Notes: generated by a model from the sequence alone, not told the origin. DNA of 64,000 nucleotides from Diaminobutyricimonas sp. LJ205 (GCF_009755725.1 NZ_CP046619.1:1178001-1242000); one strand, 5' to 3'. Positions 35,198 through 44,972 are shown, counted from the stretch's first letter. Numbers and translations: made by a program.

Positions 35198-37789
35198 ATG
35201 GCCGTAGCCGAACGAACAACCCATCAGAGTGTCGATCGCCCAGCCCTCCGAGAGCGGTTGGACGGTCTGGTTGCCGTGCCCCTCGCCCTGCTCATCGCCC
35301 CGGCGGGTGCGGGCAAGACGGTCCTGTTGCGGCAGTGGGCGGGGCAGCAGCGTGACCTGTCGGTGGTCTGGCTCGACCTTGTTCCCCGCGACAACGATCC
35401 CGCACACCTGGCCCGCAAATTCACCACGGGGATGAAAAATTCGGGGACGGATGTCGCGGCCTTGAGCGCGACCGTCCCGATGGTTCGTGGCGGTCTGGGC
35501 GCGCGGTTCCTAGAGGAACTCGGCGTGCTGTTCGACCAACTGCCGCCGACTCTCTTCGTGCTCGATGACTTTCACCAGCTGACGAACAAAGCGCTGCTCG
35601 GCGACCTCGTCGCGATAGTGGACCAGCTGCCCGTCCAGGTGCATTTCGCCATTGCCACGCGCACAGACTTGCCACTGCTGTGGGCACAGCGCAGGCTGCA
35701 CGGAGATCTGACCGAGATCCGCAGCGCCGACCTGGCTTTCGACGTTGAACACTCCGCGCAACTGCTCGAGCGCATTTCCGGGAGACGCCTGTCCGCTGAG
35801 AACGTCACCCGGCTGGTCGAGCGCACGGAAGGATGGGCCGCCGGTTTGCAACTGGCTGGGCTGATGTTGCGCGCGCGTGAGGACGCCGATGAGTTCGTCG
35901 CCGGGTTTGGCGGAACCGACCGACTCGTGGCCGACTACCTCGGCGAGGAGGTGCTTCGCGCGCAGGCGCCGTCGGTGCGGGCGAGCCTGTTGGAGGCATC
36001 CGTGCTCGAGGAGATCAGCGGCGACCTGCTCACGGCAGTCACAGGCGAGGCAGACGCGCAACTGTTCCTCGAACTTCTCGAGCGTGAGTCGATGTTCCTG
36101 GTCGCGCTGGACGATCGGCGCGCGTGGTTCCGATTCCACTCGCTGTTTCGGGACTTGCTGCGCTATCGCCTTCGCGCGGCGGCGCCCGATGTCGAGCGGG
36201 CACTCCTGCGCAAAGCGGCCCGATGGCATGTCGACCAGGGGGACTGGGATCACGCGGTGGAGTACCTGCTGCGAGCGCAGAGCTGGGATGAGGCATATGA
36301 CCTGATTCGCGCGCGAGGTCACGAGGTGTACGAGCGCGGCGAGATGCTCACCATGATCAGGTGGATCGAGCAGCTGCCCGCTTCGGCGGACCCCGGGCAG
36401 ACGGAACGCACACTCCTGCTTGGACTCCTGCACTGCTTGGCGGGTCAGATGGTGGTCGCGGCAGACCTGCTCAGTGACGTCCTGAACAGCGAGGAGGCTT
36501 CTGACGCGGATCGGCTGATATGTCTGGCGTTCCTCAGTGCGCGAGCGCAGTGGATTCCGCACGGGGAAACCACGACCACGCTGGCCGTACGTGCGCTCGA
36601 CATGTTCGACCGGCTCCCGCACATCGTGACGCCCAACTGGTTTGGAGTCACCTCACGATCCTCGCTGAAGACTGTGACACTCTTCTCCGGCGGACGTTCC
36701 CTGTTTCTGCAGGGCGACTTCGATGAGAGCAGGCGCTGGTTGCGGGCGGCGCTCGCGTCTGAAGGCTCGAGCTATTCGCTGTGGCGCATCAACGCATTGG
36801 GGTCGCTCGCGCTCCTGGAAGCCTGGTGCGGGCGCACTGGGGCTGCCCTCGACCTCGCAGGCGAGGCATTGGCGATCGCCGAGGAAGCGGGCCTGACGGA
36901 ACACCCGGGAACTGCCGACGCCCACTTGGCTCGAGCGTTCGCGGCTGCGGAACGCACTGATTTCGCTCAAGCCACGATCGCGTTGCACCAAGGCGCCTCG
37001 CTGGCAGCATCGAACGGGCGGATTCAGTTGCTGTGGCTCGGGCACCTCCTTCAGACAGAGTTGGAGGAGTCTGCCGCCTCCGTCGTCCCGACTTCGCGTT
37101 GTCCGCAGCCGACGGGTCCGCCACCACCGATCGTGCGGGACCGCCTTAGTGCCAATCAGTTGCGTGCCTGGAGACTCGATGGACAGCCGGAGCGCGCTCT
37201 GGGAGACTCCCCGCGGGCATCCGGAACGTCACATTGGGTGCTTTTTGAGAAAGTGGCCGCGGCGCTAACACTGGTTGAGACAAGGCCGGCGCGGGACCTG
37301 CTCTCGTCGTGGCCGGGGATAGCGTCCGGGCTGGCTGCAACCGAAGACCTCGAACGGTTGATCCTGGTGGCATGGCTTTCCCAGGTCGAGGGAAAAGCCC
37401 TGAACGCGCAGCGCGAGCTCGATGACGCTCTCCGGCTTGCCCAGGACAATGAGTCGGTCGACCCGTTTCTTCGAGCGGGGCCCGACGTGATCCGGATGCT
37501 CCAGCGGCAGCCGGCGCAGCACTCCGAGTTCCACGATCGTATTCTCGAGCGGGGCAGGCGCCTGATGGCCGCCCGCCCCGATGCTGACTTTGCCGGGCGC
37601 TTCACCCAGCGCGAACTCGAGATACTGGCCTGTTTGCCCAGCCGGACGACCAACACCGAACTGGCCGAACAGTTCTTCGTCTCGGTGAACACCATCAAGA
37701 CCCACATGGTCCACATCTATCGAAAGCTTGACGTCCCGAACCGCAGCGCAGCGATCGTGCGTGCCCGAGAACTCGGGCTGCTGCGTTAG
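35198..37789 (+). CDS. Large LuxR-family transcriptional regulator, MalT/LAL type
   Basis: The 863-residue protein has an N-terminal ATPase: Walker A APAGAGKT (about residues 34-41), a Walker B-like LFVLDDFHQL and a winged region, then a long helical TPR-like part (about 300-740), and a C-terminal LuxR helix-turn-helix (FTQRELEILACL, VSVNTIKTHMVHIYRKLDV). LAL/MalT-type regulators bind a small ligand and ATP, then activate target promoters. The ATG at 35198 is preferred; GTG 35162 is possible. The target genes are unknown. A perfect terminator follows. Confidence 0.85.
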   Translation: MAVAERTTHQSVDRPALRERLDGLVAVPLALLIAPAGAGKTVLLRQWAGQQRDLSVVWLDLVPRDNDPAHLARKFTTGMKNSGTDVAALSATVPMVRGGLGARFLEELGVLFDQLPPTLFVLDDFHQLTNKALLGDLVAIVDQLPVQVHFAIATRTDLPLLWAQRRLHGDLTEIRSADLAFDVEHSAQLLERISGRRLSAENVTRLVERTEGWAAGLQLAGLMLRAREDADEFVAGFGGTDRLVADYLGEEVLRAQAPSVRASLLEASVLEEISGDLLTAVTGEADAQLFLELLERESMFLVALDDRRAWFRFHSLFRDLLRYRLRAAAPDVERALLRKAARWHVDQGDWDHAVEYLLRAQSWDEAYDLIRARGHEVYERGEMLTMIRWIEQLPASADPGQTERTLLLGLLHCLAGQMVVAADLLSDVLNSEEASDADRLICLAFLSARAQWIPHGETTTTLAVRALDMFDRLPHIVTPNWFGVTSRSSLKTVTLFSGGRSLFLQGDFDESRRWLRAALASEGSSYSLWRINALGSLALLEAWCGRTGAALDLAGEALAIAEEAGLTEHPGTADAHLARAFAAAERTDFAQATIALHQGASLAASNGRIQLLWLGHLLQTELEESAASVVPTSRCPQPTGPPPPIVRDRLSANQLRAWRLDGQPERALGDSPRASGTSHWVLFEKVAAALTLVETRPARDLLSSWPGIASGLAATEDLERLILVAWLSQVEGKALNAQRELDDALRLAQDNESVDPFLRAGPDVIRMLQRQPAQHSEFHDRILERGRRLMAARPDADFAGRFTQRELEILACLPSRTTNTELAEQFFVSVNTIKTHMVHIYRKLDVPNRSAAIVRARELGLLR

Positions 37790-37791
37790 CA

Positions 37792-37816
37792 GCCGGGGTG
37801 ACGAGATCACCCCGGC
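37792..37816 (+). terminator. Intrinsic terminator after the LuxR-type gene
   Basis: GCCGGGGTGA and TCACCCCGGC form a perfect 10-bp stem with a 5-nt CGAGA loop directly after the stop codon. Confidence 0.75.
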
Positions 37817-37903
37817 AGTATGACGACCGGGCGCACGAGCGGGCATTACATTTTCGCGAAAGAGCACCCGTCGGGCGCGCATTGAGAGAAACGGTCACCG
37901 AAC

Positions 37904-38302
37904 ATGAACTTTTGGGACTTTGTAAGTTTCTTCTTCTGGAGCTTCGTCTTCATCGCCTATCTGATGGTGCTGTTCTCCGTGCTCAGCGATATCTTCCGCG
38001 ACCACGAACTCAGCGGGTGGCTGAAGGCGTTGTGGGTCATCCTTCTGATCTTCGTGCCGTTCCTTACGGCACTGATCTACTTGATCGCCCGCGGATCGGG
38101 GATGGCCAGGCGCCAGGCCGAGACCATGGCACGATCTCGCGAAGACACGGATTCCTACATCCGATCCGTCGCCGGCTCATCACCCGCGGATGAAATCGCG
38201 CAAGCCAAGGCGCTGCTCGACTCCGGGGCAATCAGCGCAAGCGAGTACGAGGCGCTCAAGGCTCGGGCGATGGGCGGCTCCGCAAGCACTACCCGCGTGT
38301 AA
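37904..38302 (+). CDS. PLDc_N/SHOCT domain membrane protein
   Basis: The 132-residue protein has two hydrophobic helices (about residues 6-28 and 42-66) separated by RDHELSGWLKALWVI, the pattern of phospholipase-D-nuclease N-terminal membrane domains. The C-terminus (about 95-124) contains DEIAQAKALLDSGAISASEYEALKA in two parts, a SHOCT motif (short C-terminal domain), often found at the end of membrane proteins. The function is unknown. Topology is two passes with the SHOCT part inside. Confidence 0.85.
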   Translation: MNFWDFVSFFFWSFVFIAYLMVLFSVLSDIFRDHELSGWLKALWVILLIFVPFLTALIYLIARGSGMARRQAETMARSREDTDSYIRSVAGSSPADEIAQAKALLDSGAISASEYEALKARAMGGSASTTRV

Positions 38303-38310
38303 TCCGCGCG

Positions 38311-38835
38311 TCAGTGGATGAAGGCCTTCAGCAGGATCATCGCGATCCCGAAGGTGGCCGTCCCTGCCGCTCCTGCGAGGCGCGCCCACCAGGGCGCGCC
38401 TCGTCTCGCGAAGGCGCGGTAGCCGAGCACCGCCAGCACGGCGACTCCGGTCCACAGCGCCGCCCAGATCGCGGACAGATCGTCAATCGCTTCCGTCGCT
38501 CCGAGCAGCAGTACGAGCGATGGAACGATGGCGGAGGTCAATAGGCCGTACGACTGCAGAAGGCTGTGCTTGAACGAGTCCGGAAGACTCGACGGCTGAC
38601 CCGGGACCAGATTGTGCTGCGCGACCGTACCGGCGTACACGTGGGCCGCCCAGAACACGATCACCGTGAACACGACCGTCGTGAAGACCTCCCAGGAGGT
38701 GCCGCCGCCGGCACCCGCGACCACCACCATCCCGGAGACGAGAATCACACCGTAGATCGACTGCTCGGTCGCGAAGGTCGCCAGGAACAGCTGGTCGGCC
38801 GAAGATTGATCGGCGTCGCTCCGCTCTGAACGCAT
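38311..38835 (-). CDS. Multi-pass membrane protein of unknown function
   Basis: The ATG at 38835 lies 6 nt after an AAGGAG ribosome site, while the ATG at 38841 directly abuts it, so the second is chosen. The 174-residue protein has four to five hydrophobic segments: about residues 25-45, 50-70, 97-115, 122-140 and 150-170. A cytoplasmic-looking N-terminus is rich in charged residues. I recognise no family. It converges on the SHOCT gene with 8 bases between the stops. Confidence 0.7.
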   Translation of the reverse strand: MRSERSDADQSSADQLFLATFATEQSIYGVILVSGMVVVAGAGGGTSWEVFTTVVFTVIVFWAAHVYAGTVAQHNLVPGQPSSLPDSFKHSLLQSYGLLTSAIVPSLVLLLGATEAIDDLSAIWAALWTGVAVLAVLGYRAFARRGAPWWARLAGAAGTATFGIAMILLKAFIH

Positions 38836-38948
38836 TGCCATCTCCTTCGGGAGTGCCGCGCGGCCCCTCGGCAGCGTTCTTGTTCGGGCGGCTGCGGCGA
38901 TGAGGCCGACAACGCCCATGGTAGGTGCCAATCGGTCAGGATGGAGCA

Positions 38949-39608
38949 ATGAGAAACGCCCACGCCGACCTGCGCGCGCTCGACACAACCACGTGGGATT
39001 GGGCGGCGCCGGGGCGCGTGCTGGGTGATCCATCCAACGCCCGCCTGGCAGCGGTGCTTGTGCTGTTCGGTGTCCTCGACTCGGTCCCGGCAGAGTCCAC
39101 CGCACCGGTCGCGCGGGACCTGGATGTGCTCCTGCAACGACGGGCACCCGCGATGGGTCACCACGCCGGGCAGATTTCGTTCCCAGGCGGGGGAGTGGAG
39201 GCCACGGACGTCGACATGGCGGCAACCGCGGTGCGCGAGGCGGTGGAGGAAACCGGGCTGGACCCTGCGGGCGTCGAGGTGCTTGGCGCGCTCCCGCCGC
39301 TGGCGTTGCCGGTGAGCAACAATCTGGTGACCCCGGTGCTCGCGTGGTGGGCGCGCACGTCCAATGTCGCTGCGGTCGATCATCGGGAGGCGGTCGAGGT
39401 CTTCCGGATGCCGGTGGCCGACCTGCTGGACCCGGACAACCGGGTGACCGCGGTCTTCACCCGCGGCGGGCGTGACTACCGTTCTCCCGCGTTCTCCGTA
39501 CGCGGTGTCGTTGTCTGGGGCTTCACCGCGCTCGTGCTCGACCGGCTTTTCGACGAACTCGGTTGGTCGGTGCCGTGGGATCCAAACCGCACGATCCCGC
39601 TGCCCTAA
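38949..39608 (+). CDS. Nudix hydrolase, CoA pyrophosphatase type
   Basis: The 219-residue protein has a Nudix box GGGVEATDVDMAATAVREAVEETGLD in two pieces (about residues 80-105), with REAVEETG carrying the metal-binding glutamates. It is preceded by LLQRRAPAMGHHAGQISFPGG, the UPF0035-type signature of CoA and acyl-CoA pyrophosphatases. It cleaves CoA to phosphopantetheine and adenosine bisphosphate. The ATG at 38949 is chosen for the GGAGC ribosome site. It overlaps the 3' end of the reductase gene by 4 bases in convergent orientation. Confidence 0.85.
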   Translation: MRNAHADLRALDTTTWDWAAPGRVLGDPSNARLAAVLVLFGVLDSVPAESTAPVARDLDVLLQRRAPAMGHHAGQISFPGGGVEATDVDMAATAVREAVEETGLDPAGVEVLGALPPLALPVSNNLVTPVLAWWARTSNVAAVDHREAVEVFRMPVADLLDPDNRVTAVFTRGGRDYRSPAFSVRGVVVWGFTALVLDRLFDELGWSVPWDPNRTIPLP

Positions 39609-40210
39609 CCGAACGATCCCGTCGGAACCTCTCCGGCAGGCCGGTAGACCGCCGTCACCACGCCGGTGCTCGAGATGCTGCTGTCAGCGAGGCTGAGTCC
39701 TGCGGGAGTGGTGCCGTCGGCAAAGAGCCGCTTGCCGACGCCGACGACGACCGGGAAGATCATCAGCCGGAACTCGTCCACCAGGTTCGCTCGAAGCAGT
39801 GACTGGATCAGATTGCCGCTGCCGGGGACCACCAGCTCCGGACCGTCTTCCTTCTTCAGCGCTGCCAGTCCGTCGGCGGCGTCGCCCTCGATCAGGACCG
39901 AGTTGCTCCAGTCCAGCTGCGGACGGCTCCGCGACGCGACGTACTTGGTCGCGTTGTTGAAGGTGGATGCCCCGTCCGCGTCGCTCGCGTGGGGCCAATA
40001 CGCGGCCATGATGTCGTAGGTCTTGCGCCCGAGCACCATGGCGAAGGGTTTACCGGTGAACCCGTCCATGACCTGGTTCAGCTGGTCGTTCCAGTAGTTG
40101 ACCGTCCAGCCGCCATAGGCGAAACCGTCGCTCGTATCCTCCTCTGGCCCGCCCGGCGCCTGCAAGACACCGTCGAGGGTGAGAAATGTCTGCACAACGA
40201 GCTGTCTCAT
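39605..40210 (-). CDS. Dihydrofolate reductase family (RibD C-terminal-like) protein
   Basis: The 201-residue protein has RQLVVQTFLTLDGVLQAPGGPEED, then MVLGRKTYDIMAAYWP and ELVVPGSGNLIQSLLRANLVDEFRLMIFPVVVGVGKRLF. This is the RibD C-terminal/DHFR-like fold of stand-alone reductases, binding NADPH with the GSGNLIQ loop. The natural substrate is unknown. A second member of the same family lies at 42240. The ATG at 40210 follows a purine-rich AAGGAAAG. Confidence 0.85.
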   Translation of the reverse strand: MRQLVVQTFLTLDGVLQAPGGPEEDTSDGFAYGGWTVNYWNDQLNQVMDGFTGKPFAMVLGRKTYDIMAAYWPHASDADGASTFNNATKYVASRSRPQLDWSNSVLIEGDAADGLAALKKEDGPELVVPGSGNLIQSLLRANLVDEFRLMIFPVVVGVGKRLFADGTTPAGLSLADSSISSTGVVTAVYRPAGEVPTGSFG

Positions 40211-40317
40211 CGTGTTCTCTTTCCTTGTGAGGCCGGCTGCACTGCCGGCACACCGCTCCCGATCCTTCTCGCACCCATCGGTGAAGGCAAGACCTCGACC
40301 GGGCGGGGGTCGAACCT

Positions 40318-40323
40318 TACGCT
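40318..40323 (+). promoter_or_regulatory. -10 hexamer of a leaderless promoter
   Basis: TACGCT lies 7 nt before the ATG at 40331. Confidence 0.5.
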
Positions 40324-40330
40324 GGAAACC

Positions 40331-40912
40331 ATGACGGGAAAGCGGCCGCCAGAGGATGCTCGGCTCAAAGCCGCCCGATACCGGTTGGACCCCGCGCTCG
40401 CCGAAGAGCAGGAGCAGGAGCCGGCAGCGGCGCCGACTGCCGACCAACGCGCTCAGATCTCCGAGATGGCGATTCAGCAGGCGATCCGGCGCGGCGAATT
40501 CGACAATCTTCCCGGCACCGGAAAGCCCCTGACCAACCTGAACCGGGTGTACGACCCGGATTGGTGGCTGCGCCAGAAGATCGAGAGCGAACGGATAACC
40601 GGGCTCGGACCGCCTGCCCTGACCCTGCGCACCGAGGATGCGGCGCTGAACGAGCGGCTCGACGGTGTCAGCACCGAGGCCGAGGTCCGGAGCATCCTCG
40701 AGGACTTCAACAGGCGGGTGATCGAGGCTCGCCGTCAGCTGCTCGGTGGCCCGCCGGTGATCACACCCACCAGGGACATCGACAGTGAACTCGAGCGGTG
40801 GAGAGCACGGCGTGCGGCGTTGCGTGAGCAAGCTCAGGCGGTGCAGCAGGTTGAGGCGCCGCCGCCTGCTCGAAGTTGGCGCGAGCGCAGACGGGCGAAA
40901 AAGGCCCGCTGA
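40331..40912 (+). CDS. DUF1992 (DnaJ-homologue subfamily) protein
   Basis: The 193-residue protein has AIQQAIRRGEFDNLPGTGKPLTN in two pieces, the diagnostic DUF1992 segment, and PDWWLRQKIESERI. This domain is also found in the human DNAJC28 protein. The protein is soluble and highly charged; the C-terminus is Arg-rich. The function in bacteria is unknown. The start is set by the leaderless promoter. Confidence 0.85.
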   Translation: MTGKRPPEDARLKAARYRLDPALAEEQEQEPAAAPTADQRAQISEMAIQQAIRRGEFDNLPGTGKPLTNLNRVYDPDWWLRQKIESERITGLGPPALTLRTEDAALNERLDGVSTEAEVRSILEDFNRRVIEARRQLLGGPPVITPTRDIDSELERWRARRAALREQAQAVQQVEAPPPARSWRERRRAKKAR

Positions 40913-41199
40913 ATGCTTCAAAAAAGCTGAGAATAACCGCAGAAAGTGCTGGGACCAATTCTTTGAGGATTGATCGTTCTGTTAGCAGCGATCGCCACCA
41001 GCGTGCCGATCGAGCGGCATTAAGTCTGATCTAAGGCTCGGGGCGGTGCGGACCCGCATGGAGGCAATGCACCCGACATTTGGATGACTTATTCAGAAAA
41101 GCCACGAAAGCTGTCGGCTTCGTCCGGGCACAGTGCCTGGAATCGTTCGAGCTTGAGCTTGCGACGCGTTCGCGCCGGTTGGCTCTCTGGTGAATCTCT

Positions 41200-42105
41200 A
41201 TGTCAAACCGAATTAGTCGTTTGTTCCCGTCCGGCCGACGCCGGGCCAGCGTTACCGAAAAGCACCCCAAGCAGCAGCACCCCAAACATCTGAAGCACCA
41301 CCTTCACAGCGTCCTCGCGGTTGGCGCTGTCGTCGCCCTCGCAGGCGTCGCCGCAACCGGCTTCACCGCGCAGTCCGCTGCTGCGGCTGAGGCCACCGAG
41401 CAGGCCACCGCACAGCTCGTGCAGCAAGCCGTCGATCAGAACTCCGACAAGCGCATCATGTTCGAAGACCGAACGGCGGGTGCGGCCACAGTCGCGGCAA
41501 CGACTGCGCACGGCGTCATCGCTGCGGCACAGGGCAAGGCGGATGCCACGGCTCTCGCCGCCTCGGTCGCCGCACTTGAGCAGGCCGATGACCGCGCGCC
41601 GATCCAGCTTCTCCAGCTCGTCAGCCAGGTCGAGACCGACGCTGCGGCGGTGCAGGGTGCCATCGTCGAAGCCGACCGCGTCGCCGCGGAGGCCGCTGCC
41701 GCAGCCGAAGCTGCTGCTGCGGCGAAGGCTGCCGAGGCGGCAGCCGCCAAGCGGTCGACCTCAACGGGCTCATCGGGCGGCAGCGCAGTCAACGTGAGCC
41801 CGGGCAGTGCGCAGGCGATCGCTCGCGACATGATGGCTTCCCAGTACGGCTGGGGCGAAGACCAGTTCAACTGCCTCGTGAAGCTCTGGAACAAGGAATC
41901 CGGCTGGAACGTCAACGCGTACAACAGTTCCAGTGGCGCTACCGGTATCCCGCAGGCGCTGCCGGGCAGCAAGATGGCCACCGCCGGCGCTGACTGGAAG
42001 ACCAACCCCGCCACGCAGATCAAGTGGGGCCTCGGCTATATTGCCGGCTCGTACGGCGACCCGTGCTCCGCGTGGTCCACGTCCCAGGCAAAGGGCTGGT
42101 ACTGA
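41200..42105 (+). CDS. Secreted lytic-transglycosylase-like / Rpf-type protein
   Basis: The 301-residue protein has a long basic start, a hydrophobic signal region (about 37-60, ending in SAAAA), then a helical Ala-rich linker (about 90-190, with AEAAAAAEAAAAAK), and a C-terminal catalytic-like domain from about residue 205. That domain has WGEDQFNCLVKLWNKESGWNVNAY, then GIPQALPGSKMA and WGLGYIAGSYGDPCSAW, as in lysozyme-like SLT domains; the Glu in NKESGW is the likely catalytic acid. It should act on peptidoglycan outside the cell. A strong terminator follows. Confidence 0.85.
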   Translation: MSNRISRLFPSGRRRASVTEKHPKQQHPKHLKHHLHSVLAVGAVVALAGVAATGFTAQSAAAAEATEQATAQLVQQAVDQNSDKRIMFEDRTAGAATVAATTAHGVIAAAQGKADATALAASVAALEQADDRAPIQLLQLVSQVETDAAAVQGAIVEADRVAAEAAAAAEAAAAAKAAEAAAAKRSTSTGSSGGSAVNVSPGSAQAIARDMMASQYGWGEDQFNCLVKLWNKESGWNVNAYNSSSGATGIPQALPGSKMATAGADWKTNPATQIKWGLGYIAGSYGDPCSAWSTSQAKGWY

Positions 42106-42131
42106 TCCGCTGATCACGAACGCGCGCTGAT

Positions 42132-42169
42132 CGTGAAACGCTCCCGAGTTCTCTCGGGAGCGTTTCGCG
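42132..42169 (+). terminator. Intrinsic terminator, 17-bp stem
   Basis: CGTGAAACGCTCCCGAG pairs with CTCGGGAGCGTTTCGCG, with one G-T pair, around loop TTCT. Its core GAAACGCTCC is the same as in the terminator at 14293. Confidence 0.9.
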
Positions 42170-42239
42170 TTTGCCGTTGAATACGGGAAAGGGCTCTGGT
42201 AAGTCTGAGGTCCACGTCTACCGCCACCCCGGAGCACTC

Positions 42240-42794
42240 ATGGGCAAGCTGATCTACGGCATGAACACCTCGCTCGACGGGTACATCGCCGACGAGCGTG
42301 GTGACTTCGACTGGAGCGCGCCCGATGCCGAGGTGCACGCGTACATCAACGCCCTGACTGCGTCCGCAGGAACGCACCTCTACGGCCGCAGGATGTATGA
42401 GGTCATGCTCGCGTGGGAGTCCATCGAACTCGAGGGCGAGCCAGCCGAGATCCGCGACTTCGCCGCCCAATGGCGTGAGGCCGACAAAGTGGTGTACTCG
42501 CGCACCCTGTCTGAGGTCTCCAGTGCCAGGACCCACCTTGAGCGCGAGTTCGACGCCGACGGAATCCGAGCGCTGAAAGACAACGTCGAATCCGACATCC
42601 TGATCGCCGGTCCGGACCTCGCCAGACACGCGTTCCTCGCCAACCTGGTCGACAAATGCCACTTGTTCGTCTCACCGGTCGTCGTCGGTGGCGGCAAGCC
42701 CGCTTTCTCCCAAGGCCTCCGAGTCGACCTGGACCTGGTGCAGCAGCGAACGTTTGACAGCGGCGTCATTCACCTCGGCTACCGGGTGCGCTGA
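42240..42794 (+). CDS. Dihydrofolate reductase family protein
   Basis: The 184-residue protein starts at the ATG 42240 after GGAG. It has KLIYGMNTSLDGYIADERGDFDW, LYGRRMYEVMLAWE, ILIAGPDLARHAFLANLVDKCHLFVSPVVVGGGKPAF. The fold and motifs are of the RibD C-terminal/DHFR-like family, as in the gene at 39605 but only distantly similar. It would use NADPH on an unknown substrate. It stands between the transglycosylase-like gene and the Hsp70-like gene. Confidence 0.85.
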   Translation: MGKLIYGMNTSLDGYIADERGDFDWSAPDAEVHAYINALTASAGTHLYGRRMYEVMLAWESIELEGEPAEIRDFAAQWREADKVVYSRTLSEVSSARTHLEREFDADGIRALKDNVESDILIAGPDLARHAFLANLVDKCHLFVSPVVVGGGKPAFSQGLRVDLDLVQQRTFDSGVIHLGYRVR

Positions 42795-42858
42795 CCCTTC
42801 ATCAAGATCGCCTGAGAACGCTCTCTCTGCCTTGACAATCACGCACCACGAGCAGAGT

Positions 42859-42865
42859 GTTACAT
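42859..42865 (+). promoter_or_regulatory. GTTACAT motif upstream of the Hsp70-like gene
   Basis: GTTACAT lies 67 bases before the ATG at 42933. It also occurs as GGGGTTACAT before the IniB-like gene (47578-47587) and, on the minus strand, before the membrane gene at 52793. A consensus-like TTGACA (42832-42837) sits 22 nt upstream, too far for a normal sigma-70 pair. Confidence 0.35.
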
Positions 42866-42932
42866 ACGCAAGACCCGACCACACACCCGAACTACCCGCG
42901 GCGGTCGCTGCTGATCGCCGGTTCAGGAAGTT

Positions 42933-44966
42933 ATGCAGTACGTCCTCGGTATTGACATCGGAAACAGATTCGTAGCCGCTTCGCTTACCCCTATCGAAGA
43001 CGACGAATCGGTTGTTCCGCACGCGCTCTTCGAAAGCCCGGTCCCAGCACTCGTGTACGTCGACGACTCCGGTCGTCTGATCGCCGGAGGCGGAGCGGAG
43101 CGAGCAGGAGCCGAGCATCCGGAACGCCTCATCCGCGACTTCACGGAGCGGGTCGGAGATCCGACGCCGATCATTGTCGACGACTTCGAGTTCACCGCCG
43201 ATGAGCTGTATGCAGCCGTCGCCCGATGGGTGGTCGACGAAGCCCAGCAGCGCGAGGGTGACCCGCCGGACGCGATCGTCGTGAGCCATCCGACGGGTTG
43301 GGGCGGCTACAAGGAAGAGCTGGCCGCGCAGGCGCTCGCCTCCGCCGGATTGCCGGCCGCGGTGCTCATGAGCGAGGCGGAAGCCGCCGGGCGGCGGCAC
43401 GCCGTTGATTTGCCTCCTGGCACCATCCTTGCTGTTGTCGATGCTGGAGCACTGAACCTTGATGTCGCCTTGCTGCGGAAGGTTCGCGAGGACTCGTTCG
43501 ACACCATCGCGACCAGAAGCGTCGAAGGGCGCGGTGGCGCGGATATCGACGATCTGGTGTTCCACCACGTCGCCGCGAACCTGGGCTCTTCGTACGCTGA
43601 ACTCGACACCTCCGACCCCGAAGTCGTCGCCGCGCTCGGCCAGTTGCATGCCGAATGCGCGGTCGCCAAGCAGACCCTGTCGTCGGATTCCGAGGCATCG
43701 GTCCGGGTTGACCTGCCTGGTGCGCACACCCAAGTGCGCATCGTGCGCTCCGAGTTCGAGACTCTCATCGAGCCATTCGTCGACACCGCAGCCGCCACAC
43801 TCAGCGAACTGCTGGAATCCGCACACATCCGTTCCCGCGATCTGGCGGTTGTCGTGCTGGCCGGCGGCATTGCCCGCGTTCCACTCGTCGCCCAGATTCT
43901 GTCGCAGGAGTTCGAGCGCCCGCTAGCCATCGATCCCGACCCCACAGTGACGGCCTCCTTGGGAGCGGCATCAGCGGCAGCGGCCGCGGCGATGATCGTG
44001 GCGGATGCAGCGGGGTCCGCCATCCCACAGACGAGCGACGACGCTGCCACACCCGAAGGCGACCTGCAGCCAGCGGCGAACGTCCGTCCGTTCCTATGGC
44101 CGCCCGCTCGGGGTTCCGTTCGCCGAATCGGCGCCGGAGTTGCTGTGGCCGCTGGAGTCACCGGGGCACTCGTGCTCACCGGGACCATGTGGGATTCGGT
44201 GGTTCTCAGCGTCGGCTCGTTGTTCTCAGGAACCGATGGTGACAACAGCGCGGCAGACCCCAGCGCCGCTGACGCCGGGGGAGCCCAAGGCGCGGCCGCC
44301 GCGCCCAACCCGACAACTCCGGATGGATCCCGCGGCAACGATGCTGCTCCGAAGTCGTCGAAGAAGGACTCGGCAGGCAAAGACTCCGCGAGCAAGGACT
44401 CTGCGAAGAAGGACAAGGACACGGTCGTACCCCGCCGCGGCGCGAAAGCGAACGCGCCGGGTGCCGGATCGACCGCGGTGCCAGCGCCGACGATCCCCGG
44501 GCCGACCCCAGCGCCTGCCGACCGAAGCACCCCGAACGGGACAACGCCGAGCACGCCGGCGAACCCGAGCCCTGATCCGACGCCGGATCCAACTCCGGAC
44601 CCGACGCCGGATCCAACTCCGGACCCGACGCCCGACCCGACTCCGGATCCGACGCCCGACCCGACTCCGGACCCAACGCCTGATCCGACGCCGGATCCGA
44701 CTCCGGACCCGACACCTGATCCGACGCCTGATCCGACACCGGACCCAACGCCTGATCCGACTCCCGACCCGACACCTGATCCGACTCCCGATCCGACACC
44801 GGACCCGACCCCGGACCCCACACCGGACCCGACCCCGGATCCCACGCCGTCTCCGACACCGACACTGGCGCCGACCCCCGACCCGACACCGACACTGGAG
44901 CCGACCCCCGACCCGGCACCCACCGTGGCGCCGACCGACCCCGCACTGGAATCCCCGGCCGGGTGA
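42933..44966 (+). CDS. Membrane-anchored Hsp70 family protein with Pro-rich stalk
   Basis: The 677-residue protein has an Hsp70/actin-like ATPase domain (about 1-360): [42 protein letters not shown] and [18 protein letters not shown]. There is no Hsp70 substrate-binding domain. A transmembrane helix follows (about 396-419), then a low-complexity Ser/Lys/Asp stretch and more than twenty Thr-Pro-Asp-Pro units (about 545-645). The likely topology is ATPase inside and stiff Pro-rich stalk across the cell wall. It opens the locus with LuxR, IniB-, IniA- and IniC-like genes. A ribosome site AGGAAG stands before the ATG. Confidence 0.85.
   Translation: MQYVLGIDIGNRFVAASLTPIEDDESVVPHALFESPVPALVYVDDSGRLIAGGGAERAGAEHPERLIRDFTERVGDPTPIIVDDFEFTADELYAAVARWVVDEAQQREGDPPDAIVVSHPTGWGGYKEELAAQALASAGLPAAVLMSEAEAAGRRHAVDLPPGTILAVVDAGALNLDVALLRKVREDSFDTIATRSVEGRGGADIDDLVFHHVAANLGSSYAELDTSDPEVVAALGQLHAECAVAKQTLSSDSEASVRVDLPGAHTQVRIVRSEFETLIEPFVDTAAATLSELLESAHIRSRDLAVVVLAGGIARVPLVAQILSQEFERPLAIDPDPTVTASLGAASAAAAAAMIVADAAGSAIPQTSDDAATPEGDLQPAANVRPFLWPPARGSVRRIGAGVAVAAGVTGALVLTGTMWDSVVLSVGSLFSGTDGDNSAADPSAADAGGAQGAAAAPNPTTPDGSRGNDAAPKSSKKDSAGKDSASKDSAKKDKDTVVPRRGAKANAPGAGSTAVPAPTIPGPTPAPADRSTPNGTTPSTPANPSPDPTPDPTPDPTPDPTPDPTPDPTPDPTPDPTPDPTPDPTPDPTPDPTPDPTPDPTPDPTPDPTPDPTPDPTPDPTPDPTPDPTPDPTPDPTPSPTPTLAPTPDPTPTLEPTPDPAPTVAPTDPALESPAG
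44574..44865 (+). repeat. Tandem repeat encoding Thr-Pro-Asp-Pro units
   Basis: About 290 bases of imperfect 12-base repeats (variants of CCGACTCCGGAC) inside the Hsp70-like gene. The third codon positions vary while the protein stays constant, which points to selection at protein level. Confidence 0.9.
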
Positions 44967-44972
44967 TGGAGC

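Noticed and set aside
34641-35207. 188-residue plus-strand frame before the LuxR-type gene
   Set aside because: It is mostly the complement of the 85-residue minus-strand gene, whose sequence has a protein-like pattern.
40913-41199. Search for a c-di-AMP (ydaO) riboswitch before the transglycosylase-like gene
   Set aside because: Such genes often carry it in actinobacteria, but I could not find its conserved motifs in these 287 bases.
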